Below the pieces are notes generated by a model that had not been told where the DNA came from, ran no database searches, and saw only the letters and a program-made list of their open reading frames with translations. This document shows, one piece after another, positions 33,426 through 43,000 of a stretch of DNA of 64,000 bases. Location of the stretch: NCBI GenBank assembly GCA_963922595.1, contig CAWUIM010000006.1, positions 1 through 64,000 on the forward strand, given 5' to 3'. The translations under genes were made by a program, and so were the position numbers. The DNA is from JAJFFW01 sp963922595. Lineage in GTDB: Bacteria > Pseudomonadota > Alphaproteobacteria > Caulobacterales > Parvularculaceae. Each line of letters begins with the position of its first letter. Within the stretch, counting starts at the first letter, position 1.

Positions 33426-36400
33426 CTAGTATTGACCGAGGACATTGATGAACACGCCATCTTCGTTAAACGAGAGATCTGTCAGGTCATCTGAGAAATC
33501 CGTGAAATTGTAGCCGACGCCAAATTTCACGTGATCGCCCACTTGCCGGTAGATCGCCAACAATCCGCCAATCCGTTGATCTTCCGCTTGCCGCACGTTC
33601 AGACTTCGCGCCTCTGCGAGCAGTTCCCATCCTTCGACGAACCTGACGTCAATACGTCCGGCGAGAAATGTGGAGCTTGAATCGAACCATGGCGCGGACG
33701 GATCGCGTGACAAGCGCAGTTGACCGAGGCGGTGCGCCACTTTTGCTCCGACTGTGAGCCATCCATTGATGTCATAAGATCCGTCAACGGAGAAGACGTG
33801 GGACCGTTGCGCGAAGTCAACGCTTGCGCCGGTCGCGGTAATCTGCGCCGGGGAGGGCAAGTCTTCGAGGAACGTATATTTCAGCAGGACGTTTAGCTTG
33901 TCATGGGTTACCGGGCGATAAGCGCCGGCGCCGACGACTTCGAGGAATTCGGCTTCATCAAGCGGGCTGTTATTGCGTTCGTTCGACACCGCGCCGTTCA
34001 ATTTTGCGTAGAGTCTCAAACCTTCATTAACTTGATAATTGAGGTTTGTGCGCCAGGCCCACACGATGCGGTCGCCGGTCTGGCTGCTTTCTTCATCACG
34101 GTATTCAAGCGAGCCGGCGATGCGAAGATCATCCGCAGCGTAGCTGATCGAACCGGTGATGGCGTCGCGACTAATGTCGCCGACAATCGGGTCGACAAGA
34201 CCGCCGGTTTCGAAAGACAGGCCGTAGGCCCACCGGTCGCCCGGTGTCCAATCGACCCCGTAAGCCTGAGTGACGCCGGTCGGCCCCGCGCCATATTCGT
34301 ACCGGCCTTCGGCAAACACTGATATATCGTCGGTATACCGGGTTTTTGCGCCGGCGGTGACGCGCCCAAGCCGTCCTGTGTTAAAGGCGTCTGGATTTTC
34401 CGCAGCCAGCGTATAGGCGAGATAAAGCGATCCGTAGTCGCCAATCTGATAGTCCACGCCAGCCTTCGCGCCGAGGCCAAGTTCACCCGCCGACACTTCG
34501 CCGTCAAACTTTGCCCGTTTGCTGAACCGGTATCCGCCGCCCACGCCGATGCGATCATTGCCTTCACGCGTTTGAGCATGATCGAGCGATAATTGACCGA
34601 ATGCACGCAGGTTCCATTCCGGGTCGTCTTCATCGTCGATGATCGGCGTGTATCCAAGTTCAATGGCAAGGTCCGTGCGTGCGCCTTCCTGATTGAGCGT
34701 CGGGCTTGCAGTGCCGCCACCGGAAAGCGTCGAAGCGCGGTCATCGTGGCGCACGCCAACAGACGCCGTAAGCCGCCGCCAGAACGTCTTGACGAAGCCG
34801 CCTTCAACAACGGTGGCGTCGTTTATATCACCGTCGTTGATGTCCGCTTTGAAGCGGGCGGTTGTCGTTTTGCCGAGGGCGATTTCAAAGGCGCCGCCAT
34901 ACTGTGACAGAGCCTCGCCGCCGATCGTCAATTGGCCTGGCGAAGAAAAGCCCTCTTCGCGATCCTGGAAATAGGCGGAGACGCGCCCGTTCAGCCCATC
35001 ATCGATATCAGAAAGGTTTGCGGCGCCTTCCAATCGAAGACCAAGAGCGGCGTCGGCGATTTGACGCCGGTTGATAAATTCAAATCCGCCGGAACCGGAC
35101 GCTAATTCGCCAAAGCCGCCGCCATCTGATCGGGCCGCTTCAGCTTTGAAATAGGTTTCCGGGTTCAGACGAATAGTCACGTCGCCGCCGGCGAGCGATT
35201 GTTCAAACCCTTCGTCCGCTTGCCGATAGCCGTTGAGCCCGATGCGAATATGATCATTCAGCCATGCTTCGCCTCGGCCGCCGGTTGTGAAGTTACTAGG
35301 CGCAATGAATGTGGGCGCGAATTCGTATGTGGCGACGAGATAAACCGGATCGCCCGCAAGCGCTGCGTCCCGTACGAACAGGACGCCGTCCGAAACAGCC
35401 GGCAACGCTTCGCGGAGAAGAACACGTCCTTGAATATGATTGAAATCATAATCGCGCGCCGGGATCAGTTCCGTCCGGCTGCGCACGATCCCTGAGACCC
35501 GATCGCGGACCTCGACAAACAGCCGCTCCGAGCCTTCCACAATATCCTGATTGCGAAAATAGAAAACGGTTCCGTTGGTGCCGCGGAATTCTTCCCGGCT
35601 GCCGACCGTACCCGGATCAGCGGCGAACGCTGTCACCGCCGCGCGCGCTTCCCCGTAGGACGTTTGGCCAGGCGTTACGGCGCGAAGATTGGCGCCGTAA
35701 AGACCACGCGAATAGTTGACGAATTCCGTCCCCGTCAGTTGCGTCTGGAAGTTACCCCATAAAACGCTTGAGGCGCCGCGCTCCACGCGGATGTAGAACT
35801 TACCAGCGGTCGGCGCATCTTCTACGGTGACAGAATCATCGCCATAAACCGGGTAGTAGCGGTCCGGGTCGATCCGACGCAAGAAAGCACGTTGATCTTT
35901 CTCCGTGAAGTTTGAAAAGAGGTTTCCGATGCGTTGTTCACGCGTGTCAGCCGCCGCAGTGATGATGTATTTGCCCTTGATTTTTCCCTTGTAATAAAAA
36001 GCAAGCCGGCCTTCGACAAAGTTATCGTCGAAGTCGGTTTCCGGGCCGGCGGCCAATTCGTCGTTTCCTTCGATCGACTGATGAATGAAGGTGAGGTCGG
36101 CAAGTCCGACCAGGAAGTGGTCGTCGCGTGCGATGTTAACGGGACGCGTGATTTTTACGGCGTCGCCCCCGCGATCCGCAATCACGACGTCGACATTGTG
36201 TTCGCCATGCGGGACAATACGTTCGGCGAATGCTGTCCCTTTGCCGGACGCCACCGCGTCGGCGCCCATCACAGAAATGGACTGTGCGTTTTCCAGATCC
36301 GTCACGACGACAGTGATTGTGCCGCCCTTCAATGGAATAGCGCGCTGCGCGGTTTTATCTTCCTGTAAGGGGCCCGATCTAACCGGCGCGTCCGGGTAGT

Positions 36401-37040
36401 CGGTTTCGACGATCGGCAGTTTTTGCGCGAGCGTTTCGTCAAATCGGCCTTTGGCGTCATAAACACGGAGCACATATTGAACAGCTTCGACATCGCCATC
36501 TGGAATCCATGATGCGCCGGCGCCGATCGTGACGGGTAAGACCGCAATGGGATCATCTTTAACGCTTGAGGCGGCGTTAAACAGGCGCACTTCAGCGCGC
36601 TGGATAAATGCGGGATAGTTCGCATAGGATAAAAAGCGGACCGCCTCACCACGTTTGGCGGCGGCTTCCGCAGTTGTCACATTCAGAACGGGCGCGATAA
36701 TCGTCTCGTCGAAGCGAATGGACGTGTTCGCTGCAAGAGCCGCTATGTCGTCGCGGCGCTGTATGTCTTGTGTTGTTTCTTCGCCAGCGCTCGGGACGCC
36801 ATCAATAGAAATACGATACCCGTCGCCAGATAAAACAGGGGCGGGACCGCCTTGTTCGAGATTTGGCGCGCGTTTCTCGACGTCGAGCCGATTATTATCG
36901 GACCGTGCGCCGCATATGCGGTGGTCGTCATCGTCGCAAGCAACCGACGGCTCCGCGTGAGCGACGGAAATTGAAAGAGCGATCGCGGAGACGCTAATCA
37001 TTGCGTTCGCAAGGAGGGCGGAAGTTTGACGCTGCCTCAT
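33426..37040 (-). CDS. Large outer-membrane beta-barrel protein coupled to the giant repeat protein
   Basis: A 1204-residue exported protein with a signal peptide ending AHA. Residues about 60-330 look like periplasmic beta domains (one holds AVQYVLRVYDAKGRFDE). Residues about 330-600 contain a conserved-looking stretch with YPVYGDDS, GKFYIRVERGASSVLWGNF and a later segment GSERLFVEVRDR ... RDYDFNHIQGRVLL. From about 600 to the end, alternating polar/aromatic strands suggest a large barrel, finishing in FINVLGQY with a C-terminal aromatic residue as BAM substrates have. No TonB box or plug is seen. The ATG overlaps the stop of the giant gene in ATGA, so synthesis is coupled. I infer a porin-like or export/anchoring role for its partner; no named family is certain. 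Confidence 0.72.
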   Translation of the reverse strand: MRQRQTSALLANAMISVSAIALSISVAHAEPSVACDDDDHRICGARSDNNRLDVEKRAPNLEQGGPAPVLSGDGYRISIDGVPSAGEETTQDIQRRDDIAALAANTSIRFDETIIAPVLNVTTAEAAAKRGEAVRFLSYANYPAFIQRAEVRLFNAASSVKDDPIAVLPVTIGAGASWIPDGDVEAVQYVLRVYDAKGRFDETLAQKLPIVETDYPDAPVRSGPLQEDKTAQRAIPLKGGTITVVVTDLENAQSISVMGADAVASGKGTAFAERIVPHGEHNVDVVIADRGGDAVKITRPVNIARDDHFLVGLADLTFIHQSIEGNDELAAGPETDFDDNFVEGRLAFYYKGKIKGKYIITAAADTREQRIGNLFSNFTEKDQRAFLRRIDPDRYYPVYGDDSVTVEDAPTAGKFYIRVERGASSVLWGNFQTQLTGTEFVNYSRGLYGANLRAVTPGQTSYGEARAAVTAFAADPGTVGSREEFRGTNGTVFYFRNQDIVEGSERLFVEVRDRVSGIVRSRTELIPARDYDFNHIQGRVLLREALPAVSDGVLFVRDAALAGDPVYLVATYEFAPTFIAPSNFTTGGRGEAWLNDHIRIGLNGYRQADEGFEQSLAGGDVTIRLNPETYFKAEAARSDGGGFGELASGSGGFEFINRRQIADAALGLRLEGAANLSDIDDGLNGRVSAYFQDREEGFSSPGQLTIGGEALSQYGGAFEIALGKTTTARFKADINDGDINDATVVEGGFVKTFWRRLTASVGVRHDDRASTLSGGGTASPTLNQEGARTDLAIELGYTPIIDDEDDPEWNLRAFGQLSLDHAQTREGNDRIGVGGGYRFSKRAKFDGEVSAGELGLGAKAGVDYQIGDYGSLYLAYTLAAENPDAFNTGRLGRVTAGAKTRYTDDISVFAEGRYEYGAGPTGVTQAYGVDWTPGDRWAYGLSFETGGLVDPIVGDISRDAITGSISYAADDLRIAGSLEYRDEESSQTGDRIVWAWRTNLNYQVNEGLRLYAKLNGAVSNERNNSPLDEAEFLEVVGAGAYRPVTHDKLNVLLKYTFLEDLPSPAQITATGASVDFAQRSHVFSVDGSYDINGWLTVGAKVAHRLGQLRLSRDPSAPWFDSSSTFLAGRIDVRFVEGWELLAEARSLNVRQAEDQRIGGLLAIYRQVGDHVKFGVGYNFTDFSDDLTDLSFNEDGVFINVLGQY

Positions 37041-40000
37041 TTTGCGCCTCCTGTCTTTTCGACCTGGATCGTTTCAGTCTCGAAAATCAGGCGGGGCCTT
37101 CCTTTCCTTTCTTTCCAGTATTCTTTGAAACGCTTTTTGATCAGCGCAGTTCGGCGCTTGATGAGTTTTTTGTCTTCGCCTGCCGACGCGTAGGTGACGC
37201 GCACAACAGACGGTCTCGCTTCGAGCGACGGCACGAGGTTTTCAATCGCCGCGTCGAATTTTTCCGTTATGTCCCCACCGTCGAACGCGGCGTCAGAAAT
37301 ATCGAGTCTGACGACCTGGAACAGGGCGGCCCCGAAATTCATTTTCGCGAATTTACCGCGCGTGAGCCTGATGGTTTCTGGATTGTCCGTAGTCATCCGA
37401 TATCCTGTCGGCAGACTCCGCGGGTCAATTTTCAGAATGAAGTTCGTGCCGCGCTTCTCGTTGGCGATTTCGGGACACGTGATGTGATACCGCCCAAAAT
37501 TGTCCGTGGTGATGAGCAGGCCGCGGACGGTGGCGAGACGCGCGCCGGGAATGCCGGGTTCATCGTCGTCCTGACGTCCGTTCGCATTCTTATCGTCCCA
37601 GACTTTCCCGATGATATCGGTACAGTCGACGTCCGGGTCAGCAACGATCCGGATGGGCGCTTCAGCAACGTTGGAGACAACCGCGTCGGCGGGCACATTC
37701 AAAGCATAGGCTTCGTTGATATGTGTGCCTTCGCGGACGCCAGCGCCGACAACAGCGATCAAGCTGATTGTGCGCGTTTGTTCTGCGCCGAAAGTCAGGA
37801 GCGGCCATACGATGTCGCGCCCGCGTTGCTCCGGCTCGGTCGCGACGCCGTCGACGCTGCCCGATCCGGAGACATATTTGAATCCGGCGGGCAATCGATC
37901 AATGATATCGATATCGACGATGGGGCCCGGCAGGGTTGATTGCGCTGTGATGGTGTACGGAATAAGCGCGCCCCGTGACGCCGATCCTTTTGGCGTCGCC
38001 TTCGTTAGAATGATGGCGCCTTCAAGGATCGGATCAATCGGAAGATGATTGTTCAGAACGTTCGCCGACGCGCCCGGCGTAATCGTAAATGACAAGAAGT
38101 ACGTGCTCGCGGCGCCGCCCAGCGTACAATCTTGCGCAGCAGCCGGTTGCGGCGGCGTATTGCTTGCCTGAATCAGCAACGGATCTGGCGTCGGGCCGAC
38201 GTCAAACGGACCAAGGCAGGGCGGAATTATTGACGACGGCGTTATGGGATTGAACGCGCCGACCGGCGGCGTCACTTCGAGGCTGTAAACGCCCGCTGGC
38301 GCGCCCGGCAGCAAGAGATACTGGTAAAAGCCGTCAGCGCCGGTGGTCTGCGTGATATTGTCCGCGCCGCCCACAAGGTGAAGGTCCGGATCAAAGCCGG
38401 CCGGTCCTGTAAAGGTGACGATCGCGCCTTCAATCAAGTCCGACGTCACCGAATTATAAACAACGCCTGACGGATCGAGCGGCAGCGACTGTTCCGTCAC
38501 GGTTTCGCCAGGGGCGAGCGTGATGCCGAACAATCCTGTGGGCGTGATGGTGGCGCCGCCGGGATTGGCGGCGGAAACAACGCCGTCGGTCGCAGTCGCG
38601 CCGGATTCGTTGGGGCGTGCGCCGCCAAATTTGGCGTTGTTCACCGGGTTACGGAACTGAACGCTATAGCCGGTTCCCGGTGCAATATCCGTAAACTGAT
38701 AAGCGCCGTCTGCGCCGGTTGTTACGGTGTCGATTAGCGCGTCGTTCAGGAAGAGCTCGACAACCCAATTGCTGAGCGTTTCTTCATTGGCGTCGAGTGT
38801 TCTGTCGTGATCGAGGTCGCGCCAAACCGTTCCTGAAAGCGCAGCGCTCGCGCCGCCTTCGGTGAAGCGGTAATTGTCCGCATCCTGGCCAGCGCCGAGG
38901 CCAATGGCGGAGATGACGTCATTAGCGACGGCGCCGCCGGCGTCGCCCGCAAAATCAGCGCCGTCATCAAAACCGTTGGGCTGGGTTTCGGTGACCGTAT
39001 AGTCGCCGCCCACAAGGCCGGGGAATGTCCATTGGCCGAGAGCGTCGGTTTGCGTCGTCACATCAACGCTCGCTCCCCGCGCGTCGGTCCCGGTAAGCCG
39101 GATTTGCGTATTCGGAATGCCGGGTTCGTCAGAATCCTGAACGCCGTCGTTATTACGATCATTGAAGACCGAGCCAGCGAGCGACGCTGTGCGTTCGCCG
39201 AAATTCACCGGCTGATTGAGGACCCCGACACCGACGATGATCGCGACGTTGTTCGAGGGGTTCTCGGCGGCGTCCGCATAGCCCGCCGGTTGCGTCTCCT
39301 CGATTGTGTAATTGCCGGCCTCGACGTCACGGAATACATAGAAGCCGTTAGGGTCGGTCGTTGTTGTTTCCACGACGGCTCCGCTATCGTCCCGAAGGAC
39401 AATCGTGACGCCCCCGATGCCAGGATCGTCGGCGCTTTGAACACCGTCGCGGTCCACGTCAGCGTAAACGGTGCCGGATACCACCTGACCGCCTTCGCCG
39501 AAGAGATAATCGACGCCATCGTCGCCCACAGGGATTGCGATCGACGAGATTAAATTATCGCCGATTGACCCGCTTGCAGTTCCGCCAAACGAGCCCGCTG
39601 AGTCGATCCCGTCGGAGAACCCGACCGGCTGTGTCTGCGTAAGCGTGTACGTGCCTGAAAGAAGATCCGTAAAGAGAACGTCGCCGCTTGCGTCTGTGAT
39701 CAAAGTGATATTGACCGAATCACCTGCGTCATTTGTCCCTGAAAGGGTGATTGAGACGCCCTCCAGCCCGATTTCGCCAGGATCAAGGATCCCGTCATCG
39801 TTAATGTCCACAAAGGTTTTTGCTTCAAGCGTCGATACGGTTTCGCCAAAGTCGGCGCTTGCGGTTCCACCCGCTGGCAGCGTTAAAGCCACAGTATCAG
39901 GCGTTGATGATCCGTATCCGGCTGGTTGGACTTCCTCTACGGTGTAATCGCCAGCGGGGAGGCCCTCGAAACGATAGCTTCCATCGGCGCCGGTGGTTGT

Positions 40001-43000
40001 CCGTGCGACCTCGTTTCCGCCGCCATCTCGGAGAATAATCTCCACAGATTCGAGACCGCCTTCGCTATCGTCGACGCCGTCGCGATTCAGATCCACATAG
40101 ACGCGGCCCGAAATCGCAACGCCCCGTTCGCCGAAGCCGTATTCAACGCCGGATTGCCCTGGGTTGAGGACAATGCCCGTAATCTGATTTTGCGCCGGCG
40201 CGGAGCCGAATGCCGCGTTATTGACGACGCCCGCCGGCGATCCGGCGCTTTCGCGTCCGTCCGCAAATTCTACCGGTTGGGTCTCTGTCAGCGTATAGCC
40301 GGTGCTGTTCGGCGCCGGTAAGTCGGGGAAGGAGAATGATCCGTCAGCCAGCGTTTGCGTCATGCAGGTGCGCGCCGGGCTGAGATTGGCAAGGAATGTG
40401 CAGATATCCTGACCGTCCGCCGTCGTTCCTGAAAGGGTGATGGTCACATTCTCGATCGGCGGATCGCCGCCGTCGCGCGCGCCATTGTCGTCATTGTCCA
40501 CATAGACAAATCCCGACAGACCGCCTGAGGTTTCCCCGAAGAGATATCCGGTTGCAAGGTCGCCCCCGTTGAGAACGATCCCGGTAATGACGTCCGATCC
40601 CGCTGTTCCGACCGGGGCGCCCGCAACCTCGCCAACGGTTTCCTGGCCATCTCCATACCCATTAAGTGGCGCGGTCGATTGCGGTTGTTCGGTAAGCGTA
40701 TAGCCGGCGGCGTTGGAACCCGGTATATCTAGGAACGAAAAGCCGCCATTGGCATCAGTGGTGACGACGCAGCTAGCGATCAGTGTGCAGACGTCCTGAC
40801 CCGTATCGGTCGTGCCCGATAGCGTGATATCGACACCGGGAATACCTTGTTCGCCGCTGTCGCGAATTCCATTATTATTGGAGTCCACATAGACTGCGCC
40901 AAGCAGGCCGTCGCCCGTCTCGCCAAAATCATAGTTGACTGCGTCAACGCCCGGATTGAGGACAATCCCCGAGATGACCGTGACGCCAGCGCCGAGCGAC
41001 GGCGTGTTCGCCCCGCTGACGCCGTTGGCCGTTCCGCCCGCAGATCCGATGAACGCGCCCGTATGCGTCAGGCTCGGCGGCGGCGTTTCCGTCAGCGTGT
41101 ATCCGGCGGCGTTACTGGGGCGCAGCGTTTGGCAAAGTGGATTGCTATCGGCCGGATCTGCAAAGGTGAAGGCGCCCGATGCGGTTGTTGTGATCGAGCA
41201 ATCTATCGCTTGGCCGAGATCGTTGACGCCGGTCAATCGCAGAACGCCGTTTGCAAGGCCCGCCGTTTCGCCAGGGTCCCTGACCGCATCCTCGTCGCTA
41301 TCGATATAGATGAAACCGGAAAGTGACGGTTCGTCGATTTCGCCAAAATTTCTGTTCTGCAGATTATCGCCTGGGTCGACTTGGCCGACGGTAATGGTTT
41401 CCGCGCTCAGCGCGCGCCCTGCAGTGCCCGGCACAACAGCGGTTCCGTCAAACTCCAGCCCGTCGACAAAGCCGTTAGGCGCGTTTATCTGCGTAAGGAT
41501 ATAATCAGAGCCAGCTTGAGAAGGCGGTAGGTCAGAAAAATTGAATAACCCGGACCCATTTACACTCCGCGTCAGATTGAGGCTCGCGCCGGTATAGTCG
41601 GTCCCCGTTAGACGGACTTCATTACCGCCCGGGAATTGACTGTTCGCGATGCCGACATCTCCACTGTTGAAGACGCCGTCATTGTTGAGATCGGAATAGA
41701 TACTGCCGCGCAGACGCGCTTCAGCGAACTCCTGAAACAGGTATCCGGGAAGCGTTTCGGCTTCGCCAAGCGATATGCCTGAAATCGTATTTTGCGCGCT
41801 ATTGTTGGAAAATGATGCGTTGTTGACAACGCCGTTGCCGCCAGGCGCCGTTTCGTTCACATCAAAGAAGTTATTCGGTTGTGTTTCCACCAGCGAATAG
41901 GTTCCTGGCGGAAGATTATTGAAGGTGAACGCGCCGGCGCCGTTGGTCGTCACATCCGCCGGGTTAATAGAATTCCCGTAAATGTCCGTCCCTGAAAGCG
42001 ACAGCGTGACGCTGGAGATTCCTTCGCCTGTGTCGAAATCCGTCGCGCCGCCGCGGTCTGCGTCATTGAAAACGGAGCCAGAAATCGCCGAGCGCTGAAT
42101 CTGTACATTCGTCGAGCCGGTGTTGTTGCCCGTGTCGAAGTCACGCGCGATTGGATTGTTCGAGCCGTCGCGTCCGACGGCGATAGTCGCTGTGTTCGTT
42201 ATGTTCGACCCGTAAGGCCCTGCAAATGGGAAGGCCGCACGGGCGTTCACAGTCAAGACGAACGTATCTGTCGTGCCGGTCACGCTGTTCGGCGGGAAGT
42301 TTCCGTCAATCGTGCAGGTGACGCTGCCCGTACCGGAGCAATTGAACGATGTGACTTCGTAAGCGCCGCCGCGGGCTGCGCCGGTGGTGGCGACGGCGTT
42401 CGCGATCGCAGGCGATTGCGCGTTGGGAACAAAGACAAACCCGGCCGGCAGCGGATCGCTGATGATAACCTGCGTGGTAGGCGAGGGGCCTTCGTTTGAA
42501 AATGTTATATCGAACGGGATCGGTTCATTGACATTGAACGGACCGGTTGCGCCTGCGTTGACGGCTTTTGACAGGACTTGCAGGTCGGTTTTTGGCAGGA
42601 CCGTCGTTGTTTCGTCGGACGTGTTGTTGCCGTTGTTCGCCTCCAGCGACGCATCATTGCGCTGTTCAAGCGACGTCGCTGCGGCGTCGTCAGCGAAACT
42701 GAGCGGTGACGTCGGCTGAATGTTCGACGGTTCCGATGTCCGGAAATAAAGCCGGAAAATCGACTGCTCGACCTGGTCAAGCGCGCTGTCGGCGTCCGCC
42801 GGATCGATGCGGCAGGTCACGTCGCCTGTTCCAGCGCCGGCGGAGGGTGAGATCGTTGCGGCGGTGACAGGGTCCGTGCACGAAGGCGGCGTGGCGGCGC
42901 TCGCCGCCGTACAAACTGCGCCTGGCGCGGCCTTCAACGTGAAGCCGCCATTGGCGCCCACAGGATTGACCGTAAACCCGACAAAGGTCATGTCAAAACC

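Noticed and set aside
38450..42085. Periodic repeats considered as a CRISPR or DNA tandem array
   Set aside because: The periodicity is at protein level, with unit length near 300-420 bases and low DNA identity; it is coding.
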